The position numbers and the translations under genes are program-made. A stretch of DNA of 64,000 nucleotides from Nonomuraea jabiensis (lineage in GTDB: Bacteria > Actinomycetota > Actinomycetes > Streptosporangiales > Streptosporangiaceae). A model generated the notes under the pieces. It ran no database searches and was not told the DNA's origin. It was given only the letters and a program-made list of their open reading frames with translations. The stretch lies in contig NZ_JACHMB010000001.1 of the NCBI RefSeq assembly GCF_014204795.1, positions 6,460,501 to 6,524,500 on the forward strand, in the 5' to 3' direction. Below are positions 53,101 to 62,470 of the stretch, piece by piece; position 1 is the first letter of the stretch, and every line of letters begins with the position of its first letter.

Positions 53101-53711
53101 GACAGCACTTCCTCGGGTAGCGCCGCCGCCCAGCGCACCAGGACGGGGCCGATGGCGGCGAGCGTGCGGCGGGCGGCGACGCCGCGGGCGAGCGTGCCCA
53201 GGCTCAGCAGCGGCGCCTCGGGCGTGTCGACGATGACCCGCACGGCGGCCAGCGGGCGTCCCGCGGCGGCGCGGGCCAGCGGGCCGGTCTCCATGTCCAC
53301 GGCGTACGCGCCCTCCGCGGCCAGGCGATGCCGCTCCGCGCCGCGCACCACGCGATCGGCGGTGACCAGCGGCCCGACCTCGGCGGGCAGCCCGGCGCCG
53401 GCCAGCTCGGCCGCGAGGAGGGGAGCGGACGGGCAGGGATGGACGCGTCCCCTGAACCGGACCTCGCTCGCCACCAGGACGTCGCCGGGCCGCAGGCTCC
53501 TGCCGGCGGCGCCGCCGAAGCCGACCACGGCCACCGGCTCCTTCCAGGCCAGGCCCGCGGCCGCGCGGGCCGCCCGCCGCGGGCCGATCCCGGTGACGAC
53601 GACCCTGGCGCGGTGGCTCCGAGCGGACGGCACCGTCATCGAAGCCGGCAGGCCGCGCCTGATCGCGCGGGCCTCGATCCCGAGCGCGGCGCAGATCAGC
53701 AGCCCCGTCAT
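53097..53711 (-). CDS. hpnG: HpnG, adenosylhopane nucleosidase/phosphorylase
   Basis: A 204-residue protein of the purine nucleoside phosphorylase fold. GFGGAAGRSL and AVDMETGPLA correspond to the phosphate and ribose-binding parts of the family. In the hopanoid pathway it removes adenine from adenosylhopane to give ribosylhopane. It overlaps both neighbours (hpnH and shc) by ATGA. Confidence 0.9.
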   Translation of the reverse strand: MTGLLICAALGIEARAIRRGLPASMTVPSARSHRARVVVTGIGPRRAARAAAGLAWKEPVAVVGFGGAAGRSLRPGDVLVASEVRFRGRVHPCPSAPLLAAELAGAGLPAEVGPLVTADRVVRGAERHRLAAEGAYAVDMETGPLARAAAGRPLAAVRVIVDTPEAPLLSLGTLARGVAARRTLAAIGPVLVRWAAALPEEVLS

Positions 53712-55585
53712 GACAGCTCCTCCTCGCGGCGCAGGTAGCGCCCGAGGGCGCTGATCGGGAAGACGAGCCGGTAGAGGTGGTAGTTGATGTAGAAGTCGCC
53801 GGGGAAACCCGTGCCCGTGAAGTACGGCTCGTCCCAGGTGCCGTCCGGCCGCTGCCGGTCGACCAGCCAGCGCACCCCCCTTTCGACCGCCGGGGAGCGC
53901 TCGCCGGCGGCGAGCAGGGCCAGCAGCGCCCAGGCGGTCTGCGAGGCGGTCGAGGCCCCGCGGCCGATCCAGGCCGGGTCCCGGTAGGAGCGCAGGTCCT
54001 CGCCCCAGCCGCCGTCATCGTTCTGGTGGCGTTCCAGCCAGGCGACGGCCCGGCGTACGGAGGCATGTCCCGGACGGACGCCCGCGGCGACCAGGGCGGG
54101 CACGGCGGCCCCGGTGCCGTAGACGTGGTTCGCGCCCCAGCGGCCGAACCACGACCCGTCCTCCTCCTGCGCCCTGAGCAGCCAGATCACGGCCCTGCGC
54201 AGCACGGCGGAGCCCGGCCGCTCCTTGGCGAGGGCTTCGACGACGTGCGCGGTGACGTCGGCGGACGGCGGGTCGATCACCGCGCCGAAGTCGCAGAAGG
54301 GCAGCTTGGTGCAGAGCGCGCGGTCGTTGTCGGCGTCGAACGCCGCGAAGCCGCCGTCGGCGCTCGCCATGCCGGCCATCCAGCGGACCCCGCGCTCGAT
54401 CGCCGGCCGCGCGCCGGGGCGCTCCAGCCGGCGCAGCGCGAGCACCACCTCCGCGGTGTCGTCGATGTCGGGATAGCCGTCGTTGTCGAACTCGAACGCC
54501 CATCCGCCGGGCGGCAGGCCCGGCCGGCGCACCGCCCAGTCTCCCGTCCTCGTGACCTCCTCGCGCAGCAGCCAGTCGGCGGCCCCGGTGACGGCCGGAT
54601 GATCGGCGGGGGTGCCCGCGTCGAGCAGCGCGTTGATCGCCAGCGCCGTGTCCCACACGGGGGACTGGCACGCCTCCAACCGGCGGCCCTTCTCGTCGCG
54701 GACGGTGAACCGGTCGAGCCCCCCGATCGCCTTGCGCATCACCGGGTGGTCCAGGTCGTAGCCGGAGAGGTGGAGCGCGATGATCGAGTACACCCACGGC
54801 GGCTGGATGCCGCCCCAGGAGCCGTCGGCCTCCTGGCGGGCGACGACCCAGCCGACGGCGCGCCTCAGCGCGGCCCGCCGAAGGGCCCGCGACGGGCGCC
54901 GCTCGTACCGGTGCAACGCCCGGTCCAGCGCGCCGAACGCCGCCTCCCAGCCCCCGCCCGCGGCACGGTGCGGCGCCCGGCCGGTCCGCAGCTCGGGCAG
55001 CTGGAACGGGAGCCCGCGCACCGGCCGGTACGCGGTCACGACGGTCAGGGGCACGATCGTCTGCCTGGCCCAGCAGGCCCAGTCGTAGACGTTGAGCGGG
55101 AACCACGAGGGCAGGAAGATCATCTCGGGGGGCATGACCGGCAGGTCCCGCCACGACCACTCCCCGAACAGGGCCAGCCAGATCCGGGTGAACACCCGGC
55201 TCGCCTCGATCCCGCCCATGGCCCGGACCTGCTCGGAGGCGGCCCGCATGTGCTCCGCGTCGGGCGGATCGCCCGCCAGCCGCAGCGCGGTGTACGCCTC
55301 GACCGTGGTGGACAGCTCCGCGGGCCCCTCGTGGAAGTTGGCCCACGTGCCGTCGGCCCGCTGCTCCGAACGGATCCACCGGGCGGCCTCCGCCGTGTCC
55401 TGCTCGGTGCGGATGCCGAGGAACTGCCGCAGCAGCAGATCCTCCGCGTCCATGGACACGTTCGTCTGCAGCTCGCCCTTCCACCAGCCCTCCGGCGACC
55501 GCAGGCCGATCAGGTGGTCGCAGGCGGCCCGGAGGGCCTGCTCGGCGTCGGTGAGCAGGCTCGGGGTCGTCTCGAGGGTGGTCAT
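53708..55585 (-). CDS. shc: Squalene-hopene cyclase
   Basis: A 625-residue cyclase that folds squalene into hopene/hopanol. The catalytic acid motif DIDDTA lies at 373-378. Several QW repeats are present (for example QEADGSWGG, QEEDGSWFG, QNDDGGWGED and QRPDGTWDE). Length is typical. It follows the polyprenyl synthase gene after one base and overlaps hpnG by ATGA. Product would be membrane hopanoids. Confidence 0.96.
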   Translation of the reverse strand: MTTLETTPSLLTDAEQALRAACDHLIGLRSPEGWWKGELQTNVSMDAEDLLLRQFLGIRTEQDTAEAARWIRSEQRADGTWANFHEGPAELSTTVEAYTALRLAGDPPDAEHMRAASEQVRAMGGIEASRVFTRIWLALFGEWSWRDLPVMPPEMIFLPSWFPLNVYDWACWARQTIVPLTVVTAYRPVRGLPFQLPELRTGRAPHRAAGGGWEAAFGALDRALHRYERRPSRALRRAALRRAVGWVVARQEADGSWGGIQPPWVYSIIALHLSGYDLDHPVMRKAIGGLDRFTVRDEKGRRLEACQSPVWDTALAINALLDAGTPADHPAVTGAADWLLREEVTRTGDWAVRRPGLPPGGWAFEFDNDGYPDIDDTAEVVLALRRLERPGARPAIERGVRWMAGMASADGGFAAFDADNDRALCTKLPFCDFGAVIDPPSADVTAHVVEALAKERPGSAVLRRAVIWLLRAQEEDGSWFGRWGANHVYGTGAAVPALVAAGVRPGHASVRRAVAWLERHQNDDGGWGEDLRSYRDPAWIGRGASTASQTAWALLALLAAGERSPAVERGVRWLVDRQRPDGTWDEPYFTGTGFPGDFYINYHLYRLVFPISALGRYLRREEELS

Positions 55586-55586
55586 G

Positions 55587-56597
55587 TCAGTGGTCCCTGG
55601 ATGTGATGAATCGGGCGATGTTCCGGAATTCGGCGCGCACGTCCGCGGGCATGTCCGCGGCGTCGAGGCACCGGGCCGCGGCGTCGAGGCGCCGCCGGGC
55701 CTCCAGCTCGGCCCACGCCCGGCCGCCGGCCTGCTCGACCAGGTGGGCGGCGTCGCGCAGGTCGGCCTCCGTCAGCTCCCCGGGCATGGCCAGCACCTCG
55801 GCGAGGCGGCGTCCGGCCCCCGTACGGCTGGTGAGCGCGGCGACCACGGGCAGGCTCTTCTTGCGGGTCCGCAGGTCCGCCAGCACCGGCTTGCCCGTCA
55901 CCTCGGGCCGTCCCCAGATGCCGAGCAGGTCGTCGGTCAGCTGGAAGGCCAGCCCGGCCTCGGTGCCGAACGCGTCCAGAGCCTCGGCCAGCGCGGCGGG
56001 ACCCTCCGCCGCCGTGACGCCGATCGAGCAGGCGCAGGCCAGCAGCGAGGCGGTCTTGTGCCGCGACATCAGCAGGCACTCCTCCCGCGTCACGTCGTCG
56101 CGGTCCTGGAACTCCAGATCCAGGGTCTGGCCCGCGATGAGCGAGAGCGTGGCGCGGTTGAGCGCGCGGGCGGCGGCCGCGTAGCCGGGGGTGCCCTGTT
56201 CCAGCAGCAGCTCCAGCGCCAGGGCGAACAGCGCGTTGCCGCACAGGATCGCCTGGGCGCGGCCGAAGACCGTCCAGGCGGCCGGGTGGTGCCGGCGCAC
56301 CGGGTCGTCGTCCATGACGTCGTCGTGCAGGAGGGAGAAGGCGTGCACCAGCTCCACCGCGGCGGCGGCCGGCAGGCACCGGTCGAGGTCCGCCCCGGCG
56401 GCCCGGGCCGACAGCACCGCGAGCGTGGGCCGCAGCGCCTTGCCGCCGGCCGCGCGGGGCCGGCCGTCGCCGTCGGTCCAGCCGAAGTGGTAGCGGGCGA
56501 CGCGGGCGATGCGCGGATCGAGGTGGCCGACGGCCTCGCGCAGCACCGGCTCGACGAGCTCGCGGGCGGCCTCCGCCGGCGGCAGGGTCAGGGTCAT
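55587..56597 (-). CDS. Polyprenyl (farnesyl-type) diphosphate synthase
   Basis: A 336-residue prenyl transferase with the first Asp-rich motif DDVMDDD (in LLHDDVMDDDPVRR) and second motif DDLLG, plus GGKALRP near the start. In hopanoid loci it supplies farnesyl diphosphate for squalene. ATG 56597 overlaps the hpnE stop (ATGA). Five residues before the first Asp of the first motif is Ala-Phe, typical of short to medium-chain enzymes; the exact chain length cannot be read. Confidence 0.92.
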   Translation of the reverse strand: MTLTLPPAEAARELVEPVLREAVGHLDPRIARVARYHFGWTDGDGRPRAAGGKALRPTLAVLSARAAGADLDRCLPAAAAVELVHAFSLLHDDVMDDDPVRRHHPAAWTVFGRAQAILCGNALFALALELLLEQGTPGYAAAARALNRATLSLIAGQTLDLEFQDRDDVTREECLLMSRHKTASLLACACSIGVTAAEGPAALAEALDAFGTEAGLAFQLTDDLLGIWGRPEVTGKPVLADLRTRKKSLPVVAALTSRTGAGRRLAEVLAMPGELTEADLRDAAHLVEQAGGRAWAELEARRRLDAAARCLDAADMPADVRAEFRNIARFITSRDH

Positions 56598-57925
56598 GAC
56601 ACGCTCTCCTGGTCTCTCACATGGCGTCTGACCAGGCGTGCGGCGTGCAGTCCGCTGCGCACGGCGCCCTCCATCGTGTCCGGCCAGCCGGTGTCGGTCC
56701 AGGCGCCGGCCAGATAGAGGCCGGGCCACCGGGTGGCGCTGCCCGGCCGGAGCGCCCCGCTGCCGGGGGCCTGGCGGAACGTCGCGCGCCGTTCCCTGGT
56801 GACGAAGAAGTCGGTCATCCTGGCCTCGCGCGCGGCCGGGAACACCGAGCGCAGCGCCGGGACGAAGGTCTCGCGCAGGTCGGCGGTCGGCCGGTCGATC
56901 CACGCGTCCGCGACCGACACCGACACCGTCAGGTACTGTCCCTCGCCGAGCCCGGCGACGCGGGTCTTGTCGAACACCCACTGCACCGGCGAGCCGGTGA
57001 CCGCGACGAACGGCGCCCGCATGACCGGCCGGTCGTAGACCGCGTGGACGTTGATGATGGGGCTCGCGTCCAGGGCGCTCCACCCGTCCCGGGCGGGCGC
57101 CGCCGCCGCGGGGACCAGCTTCGCGGCCTGCTCGTGGCGCGTCGCCACGACGACCGCCGACGCCGGGACCCGTACGCCGTCCACGACGACGGCCGGCCCC
57201 GGCTCGATGGCGGTGACCTTCGCCGACAGGCGCACCGCGCCGCCGCGTCCCGCGATGGCGGCCCTGGCGGCGGTGTCGTGCAGCTCGCCGAGCGGGACCA
57301 GGGGGATGCCCAGGTCGGCCGCGTCCGGCCGGCCGAGCAGGGCGGTCTTGAACACCTTCACCGCCGGGCCGAGCGCGGCCTGCTCGACCCCCGTGTTCAG
57401 GGCCGCGACCGCGAGCAGGTCCCAGAGGGCCTGCCGGACCGGGTCCCGCTGGCCGTGCGCCGCCAGCCAGCTCCCGAACGTCACGGTGTCGAGAGCCGGA
57501 TCGGCCGGGTCGAGCCTGCTCAGCGCGAGCGAGCCGCGCAGGGCCTGGAGCCGGTCGCCCGGCCCGAGCAGGCGGTATCGCGCGAGCGCGGGCACGAAGT
57601 GGAGCGGGCCGGGCAACGCGGCGCGGCGCAGCCGCCCCGACCGGCCCGCCGCGCCGAGCACCCGCACGTCGAAGCGGCTCTGCAGGCCGACCAGCGCGGT
57701 GCCGCCGAGCCGTTCCAGGAGCCCCCGGTACGCCGTGCAGCAGCGCAGGAAGACGTGCTGGCCGTTGTCCACCGTCAGCCCGCCGCGCCGGAAGGAGTAC
57801 GTGGCGCCGCCCAGCCTCGGGCGGGCCTCGTACAGCGTCACGGGGCAGCCGGCCTCCGCGAGCGCGAGGGCGGCCGTGATGCCGGCCAGGCCGCCGCCGA
57901 CCACCGCCACCGGCGCGATCGTCAT
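56594..57925 (-). CDS. hpnE: Hydroxysqualene dehydroxylase HpnE
   Basis: A 443-residue FAD enzyme. The N-terminus has the dinucleotide motif VVGGGLAGITAALALAEAG, followed by RLGGATYSF and DNGQHVF, typical of squalene-associated amine-oxidase-like desaturases. The C-terminus has GLYLAGAWTDTGWPDTMEGAVRSG. It reduces hydroxysqualene to squalene after HpnC/HpnD. ATG 57925 taken; GTG one codon earlier is also possible. Confidence 0.93.
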   Translation of the reverse strand: MTIAPVAVVGGGLAGITAALALAEAGCPVTLYEARPRLGGATYSFRRGGLTVDNGQHVFLRCCTAYRGLLERLGGTALVGLQSRFDVRVLGAAGRSGRLRRAALPGPLHFVPALARYRLLGPGDRLQALRGSLALSRLDPADPALDTVTFGSWLAAHGQRDPVRQALWDLLAVAALNTGVEQAALGPAVKVFKTALLGRPDAADLGIPLVPLGELHDTAARAAIAGRGGAVRLSAKVTAIEPGPAVVVDGVRVPASAVVVATRHEQAAKLVPAAAAPARDGWSALDASPIINVHAVYDRPVMRAPFVAVTGSPVQWVFDKTRVAGLGEGQYLTVSVSVADAWIDRPTADLRETFVPALRSVFPAAREARMTDFFVTRERRATFRQAPGSGALRPGSATRWPGLYLAGAWTDTGWPDTMEGAVRSGLHAARLVRRHVRDQESVS

Positions 57926-57941
57926 CACAGGGGCAGCCCTC

Positions 57942-58820
57942 TCATGCCGACGGCAGTCGTCGCAGGCCCGCGTCGGGCCGGCTCATGGTCATGAGGACCC
58001 GCGCCCACGCCCCGAGCAGGCGCGCGCGGCATGGCCGGACGGCGCGGCCCAGGACGTCGTAGCGGGCGCCTCTCAGCGCGGCCAGGGTCGCGTGGCCGCC
58101 CGCGACGTAGCCCGCGACCGCCGTGCGGGCGAAGCCGGACAGCGAGGCGACGATCGTCTCCCCGTGGGCCAGCATCGTCCCGGCGCGTGCGGCCTGCACG
58201 GCCACCACCTCGCGCAGCCGCGGTGACGTGGCCGCCGCCGCGAGGTCGCCGATCGGGCAGCCCGCCCGGCGCAGGTCCTCCTCCGGCAGGTAGACGCGGC
58301 CGCGCCGGTGGTCCTCGCCGACGTCCTGGCAGTGCTCGATGATCTGCAACGCCGAGCACACCTTGTCGGACAGGGCCAGCCGGGGGCCGCTGACCTCGCC
58401 GAACACGTACAGGACGAGATGGCCGACCGGGTTGGCCGACAGCTCGCAGTAGCCCAGGAGCTCGTCGAAGGTCCCGTAGCGGGTGACCGTCTGGTCACGC
58501 CGGTTGGCCTCGATGAGGCGGCGGAACGGCTCGGCGGGGATGGAGCACTCCTGGACGGTACGCGCCAGCGCGCGGACCGGGGCGAGCCGTGGCGGGCGGT
58601 CGTCGTACAGCCGGGCGAGGTCGGCCTCGATCTCGTCCAGCAGCCTCAGGCGGTCGCCGGGGCGTGCCTCGTCGCCGATATCGTCCACCGTGCGCGCGAA
58701 GCCGTACAGCGCCATGAGGTGGTCGCGGTGCCGGCGCGGGAGCAGCCGTGAGGCCACCGGGAAGTTCTCCCGGCGCGCCTTTTCCGCCGGCTCCCGCGAA
58801 TGGCATCTCTCTGACCGCAT
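57942..58820 (-). CDS. hpnC: Hydroxysqualene synthase HpnC
   Basis: A 292-residue member of the squalene/phytoene synthase family that turns presqualene diphosphate into hydroxysqualene. The ENFPVASRLLPRRHRDHL stretch is characteristic of HpnC. Asp-rich motifs are TVDDIGDEA and QDVGEDHRRGR. ATG 58820 fits the usual HpnC N-terminus; an upstream ATG (58865) would add 15 residues that contain a second ENFPV. The stop is 16 bp before hpnE. First gene of the main hopanoid operon. Confidence 0.9.
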   Translation of the reverse strand: MRSERCHSREPAEKARRENFPVASRLLPRRHRDHLMALYGFARTVDDIGDEARPGDRLRLLDEIEADLARLYDDRPPRLAPVRALARTVQECSIPAEPFRRLIEANRRDQTVTRYGTFDELLGYCELSANPVGHLVLYVFGEVSGPRLALSDKVCSALQIIEHCQDVGEDHRRGRVYLPEEDLRRAGCPIGDLAAAATSPRLREVVAVQAARAGTMLAHGETIVASLSGFARTAVAGYVAGGHATLAALRGARYDVLGRAVRPCRARLLGAWARVLMTMSRPDAGLRRLPSA

Positions 58821-58953
58821 GACAGGGAAATTCTCCGGCGCCGGGGAACGCAAACATGACGGCATTCTGTTGCCCGGCGATTTGCTCGGAATTTACTCGC
58901 GGACCGGGCCGGGAAAACGCCGTTTCAATTCTTGGGGAAAGGGGGAGTGGCCG

Positions 58954-59703
58954 TTATGGAAACGCGACGCCGTGCTCCCGCAGCGGGCCCACGCCCAGGC
59001 CCATGGCCCGGCAGCGCTCCACGAGCGCGGGAAGGGCGTCGAGCGCCGGTCGCCAGGACCCGGGAACGGAGGCGTGGTCGGAGTCATGGAGCAGGACGGT
59101 CGCCCCGCCGCGCAGCCCGGCCGAGACGGTGGCCAGCACCGAGCCGGGCGTGGCCGCCGCCTCCCAGTCGCGGCCCCAGGCGGTCCACAACACGGGGCGC
59201 AGCCCGCGAAGGCGGGCGGAGACCAGCGCCTCCAGGCTGAGCGCGCCGTACGGCGGGCGGTACCACGCCGGGCGCACGCCGCCGACCGCCCGCACCAGGT
59301 CGGCGGTCCGGCCGATCTCGGCCGTCAGCCGTCCCGGCGGGGCGAGCAAGGGGTTGCCGTGCCGCCAGCCGTGCACGGCCAGCTCGTGACCCTCGGCCAC
59401 GATGCGGCGGCCCAGCCACTGGTGGCGTTCGAGCAGCTCGCCGAGGACGAAGAAGGTCGCGTGACAGCCGAGCCGCCCCAGCTCGTCCAGGAAGCGTGGG
59501 GTGGAGCCGGGATGGGGCCCGTCGTCGAAGGTGAGCGCGACATGGCCGGGGTCGCCGACGCCGGCGATGAAGGGCAGCCGCCGGCGGACGGGCGGCAGCC
59601 AGGTGACGGCGGGACCCGCGTGCAGCAGCGCCAGGCAGGCGAGCCCGAGCGGCAGCGCGGCCCGGCCGATCGGGGGAAATGAGATGTCCAGGCGGGTCCT
59701 CAT
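58954..59703 (-). CDS. NodB-type polysaccharide deacetylase, membrane-anchored
   Basis: A 249-residue deacetylase. A hydrophobic N-terminal segment (~15-35) anchors it at the membrane. NodB motifs are TFDDGPHPGS, H-x3-H in HGWRHG (metal His), RPPYGA and a C-terminal LLHDS. Family enzymes remove N-acetyl from sugars. Its start overlaps the divergent glycosyltransferase start by 20 bp, and hpnC follows 133 bp downstream on the same strand. It could deacetylate a glycosylated hopanoid. Confidence 0.85.
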   Translation of the reverse strand: MRTRLDISFPPIGRAALPLGLACLALLHAGPAVTWLPPVRRRLPFIAGVGDPGHVALTFDDGPHPGSTPRFLDELGRLGCHATFFVLGELLERHQWLGRRIVAEGHELAVHGWRHGNPLLAPPGRLTAEIGRTADLVRAVGGVRPAWYRPPYGALSLEALVSARLRGLRPVLWTAWGRDWEAAATPGSVLATVSAGLRGGATVLLHDSDHASVPGSWRPALDALPALVERCRAMGLGVGPLREHGVAFP

Positions 59704-60781
59704 TCTCAGCGCGCCGATGGGCAGCGCGCATGACCGGGTCGCCGCCGAGCTGGCCGCCCGGCTCGCCGCCGAGAATGCCGATTCAGAGATCATCGATGTC
59801 CTCCAGCTGCTCCCGTTCCGGCTGGGATCGGCGCTGCGCCGCGGATACCGCTGGATGATCCTGCGCGCCCCCTGGCTCTACGACGTCATCTACCAGGTCT
59901 TCTTCGTCGGCAAACGGGCCGCGGGGACCTCGCCGCTCACGGTGCTCGCCCTGCCCGCCCTGCGCCGGCTCGTCGCCGCCCGGCCGCCCGACGAGGTCGT
60001 CTCGACCTTCCACCTGGGGGCCCAGATCGCGGGGCTGCTGCGTGAGCGCGGCGGGCTGCCCTGCCCGAGCACGGTGCTGATCGTCGAGTTCACGGTGCAC
60101 CGGCTGTGGCTGCACCCCGGCAACGACCGGTATCTGTGCCCGAATCCCGACATCGTCGAGGAGATCGCCGCTCGGAGCGGCCGTACGGCGCTCTGCTGCG
60201 CCCCGGTCGTGCGCCCGGAGTTCGCGCGGGCGGTGGCCGATCCCGGGGGAGTGGCGGGCCGCGTCGGCGTGGACCCCGGCGACCGGCTCGTGCTGGTTTC
60301 CACTGGTTCATGGGGCGTCGGGGACGTCATTACGACCGCGCGCACCCTGGCGGGGTCGGGGCGCTACACGCCGATCGTCCTGTGCGGGAACAACGCCGAG
60401 CTGCGACGCCGCCTGCGGGCCGCCGGGCTGGGCCCGGCCCTGGGGTGGCGCGACGACGTGCCGGAGCTCATGGCGGCCGCGCACGCCCTGGTCGACAACG
60501 GCTCCGGCCTGACCTGCCACGAGGCTTTCGCCGCCGGGCTGCCGGTCGTCATCCACCGGCCCATCGGCGGCCACGGCGTCGCCGGCGCGCGGGCGATGGC
60601 CGGGGCCGGGGTGAGCCTGCACACCGGCACCGCGTCCGAGCTGCTGGCGGCACTGGACCTGCTCGAGGACCCGCGATCGCGCAAGCGCCAGGTGGACAGG
60701 GCTTACGCGCTGTTCGCCTCGCTGCCGGTCCAGGCGGGCCTCGTCACCGCGCCGAGGGGGTCGGGCTCCGACCCTAGATGA
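59684..60781 (+). CDS. MGDG-synthase/MurG-like glycosyltransferase (GT28)
   Basis: A 365-residue GT-B enzyme. VLILSAPMGSAHDRVAAEL is the MGDG-synthase N-terminal signature. The C-terminal half has the nucleotide-sugar part VLVSTGSWGVGD, then DNGSGLTCHEAFAAGLPVVIHRPIGGHG. ATG 59684 is preceded by GGGGG and lets the first strand be complete. The acceptor is a lipid; in this locus a hopanoid is a natural guess, diacylglycerol the alternative. It converges on the DMT transporter gene with an 8-bp overlap. Confidence 0.85.
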   Translation: MSRRVLILSAPMGSAHDRVAAELAARLAAENADSEIIDVLQLLPFRLGSALRRGYRWMILRAPWLYDVIYQVFFVGKRAAGTSPLTVLALPALRRLVAARPPDEVVSTFHLGAQIAGLLRERGGLPCPSTVLIVEFTVHRLWLHPGNDRYLCPNPDIVEEIAARSGRTALCCAPVVRPEFARAVADPGGVAGRVGVDPGDRLVLVSTGSWGVGDVITTARTLAGSGRYTPIVLCGNNAELRRRLRAAGLGPALGWRDDVPELMAAAHALVDNGSGLTCHEAFAAGLPVVIHRPIGGHGVAGARAMAGAGVSLHTGTASELLAALDLLEDPRSRKRQVDRAYALFASLPVQAGLVTAPRGSGSDPR

Positions 60782-61610
60782 GCGGCGAACGGGCCAGCGC
60801 GATGATCCCGTAGACCAGGAGCCCGGCGCCCGCCACCTCCATCACCAGCCACGGCCCGGCGCGGATCGGCTCCCCGTACATCAGCGCGCCGTACAGGATG
60901 CCCGCCAAGGGGTCGCTGATGGTCAACGCCGGCTGGGCGACGACGAGGGTGCCGCTGTGCAGGGCGTTCTGCAGGAGGAACAGGCTGCACAGGCCCGCGG
61001 CCAGCATCGCGTACAGGGGCCAGGACACCGGCAGCGCACGGGGGTCGTCCGCCAGGATCGTCGTGCACTTCTTGATGAGCGTGGCCGTGAAGGCGAAGCC
61101 GATGCCCGCGGCCACGCCCAGCATGGCCGCCCGAGGGGACCCCCTGGTCAAGGACCCCGCCGTCACCAGCACGGCGATCGTGGCCGAGGTCGCGACGGCG
61201 GCGACGATCCATTCGGCCGTGTCCGGTGTCCACCGCCCCGGGCCGGGGACCGCCGCGGCCAGGAACATCGCGAGGCCGGCCGACAACGCGCCGATGGCCA
61301 GCCACGATTTCCCGTCCAGAACCGTGCCGAACGCCCACGACATGATGATCATGGTGAACGGGAGCTCGATCACCAGGGCCGGCTGGACCAGGGCGATGCC
61401 TCCCTTCGACAGCGCCGCGGCCTGGAAGAGGAAGCCCCCGATCATCGCCACGATCCCCCACCGCCACAGCGGGTTGCCGATCAGCGCCCGGATCAGGCCG
61501 AACCGCAGTCCCAGCTCCTGCGGCAGCGGACGCGCCGCCAGCCGCTGCAGGACCGACGTGGCAGCGTTGCACAGCGCGGCGAGCACCGCCAGCAGCGCGG
61601 CAGCGATCAA
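60774..61610 (-). CDS. DMT-superfamily (EamA-like) transporter
   Basis: A 278-residue integral membrane protein with ~9-10 hydrophobic helices in two related halves (first half ~1-135, second ~145-275), the pattern of drug/metabolite transporters. TTG 61610 overlaps the hpnD stop (TTGA), so it is coupled to hpnD; GTG 61586 is a possible later start. Substrate unknown; a lipid or sugar precursor would fit the context. Confidence 0.8.
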   Translation of the reverse strand: MIAAALLAVLAALCNAATSVLQRLAARPLPQELGLRFGLIRALIGNPLWRWGIVAMIGGFLFQAAALSKGGIALVQPALVIELPFTMIIMSWAFGTVLDGKSWLAIGALSAGLAMFLAAAVPGPGRWTPDTAEWIVAAVATSATIAVLVTAGSLTRGSPRAAMLGVAAGIGFAFTATLIKKCTTILADDPRALPVSWPLYAMLAAGLCSLFLLQNALHSGTLVVAQPALTISDPLAGILYGALMYGEPIRAGPWLVMEVAGAGLLVYGIIALARSPLI

Positions 61611-62470
61611 CTCCCACGCCTCGCCCGGGCGAGGGCACGTACCGCGACCATGGACTTCTCCCTCGTCGTCAGCGACATCCGGGAGGCCAGTGCCCGGCCG
61701 GGATCGGCGGCGATGCGGTCGAGCAGGCACTGGTAGATGCCGGCCATGGTCGCCGTGCAGGCGGCGCTGCGCGCGTCCAGCATGGGCAGCAGGCGCATCC
61801 CGGTGGCGAACCAGTCGCGCGCCCGGTCCGCCTCGAACCTGACGAGCCCGGCCAGGCGCTCCGGCGGGTCGCTGAAGCGGCCGTACGCGTCGACGTCCAG
61901 GGTGCAGCCGAACCGTTCGAGGTCGTGGGCGGGCAGGTAGACCCGCTTGGCCATGCGGTCCTCCCGCAGGTCGCGCAGGATGTTGGTGATCTGCAGGGCC
62001 ACGCCGAGCGCGTCCGCGAGCGGCGTGGCCGCCTCCATGTCCTCCGCGCCGAACACGCCCAGCGAGAGCCGCCCGATCGAGCCGGCGACGCACCGGCAGT
62101 AGCCGGCCAGGTCGTCGAACGTCGCGTACGTGCTCCCGCGCACGTCGGCGGCGCAGCCGTCGACCAGGTCCGCGAACGCCGCGAGCGGGATCGGATAGCG
62201 GCGGGCGGCCTCGAACAGCGCCACCAGCACCAGGTCGTGCCGCGCGGGAGCGGTCCCGTCGAGCATCGCGCCGATCGCGGACAGGCGGGCCAGCCGCCGC
62301 CCTGCGGGCCCTTCGCCGTCGGCGATGTCGTCGATCCTGCGGGCCAGCGCGTAGACGGCGCTCAGCGCGCGGCGCTTGGGGGCGGGCAGCAGCCGCAGGC
62401 CGAACGAGAAGTTGCGGGCCTGGCTGCGCATGATCTGCTCGCAGTGCCGGTACGCCTCGTCGACGCACAC
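61607..62470 (-). CDS. hpnD: Presqualene diphosphate synthase HpnD
   Basis: A squalene/phytoene-synthase family enzyme (287 residues from GTG 62470) that joins two farnesyl diphosphates. EAYRHCEQIMRSQARNF, RRIDDIADG and NILRDLREDRMAKRVYLP are typical of HpnD. The start is uncertain: ATG 62542 would add 24 residues without homology, while GTG 62470 gives the standard N-terminus. It is separated from hpnC by the deacetylase, glycosyltransferase and transporter genes. The 278 bp upstream (62471-62748) hold no gene I can support. Confidence 0.9.
   Translation of the reverse strand: MCVDEAYRHCEQIMRSQARNFSFGLRLLPAPKRRALSAVYALARRIDDIADGEGPAGRRLARLSAIGAMLDGTAPARHDLVLVALFEAARRYPIPLAAFADLVDGCAADVRGSTYATFDDLAGYCRCVAGSIGRLSLGVFGAEDMEAATPLADALGVALQITNILRDLREDRMAKRVYLPAHDLERFGCTLDVDAYGRFSDPPERLAGLVRFEADRARDWFATGMRLLPMLDARSAACTATMAGIYQCLLDRIAADPGRALASRMSLTTREKSMVAVRALARARRGS

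Noticed and set aside
58821..58865. HpnC start at ATG 58865
   Set aside because: It would add 15 residues not typical of the family; ATG 58820 gives the usual N-terminus, although the upstream start cannot be excluded.
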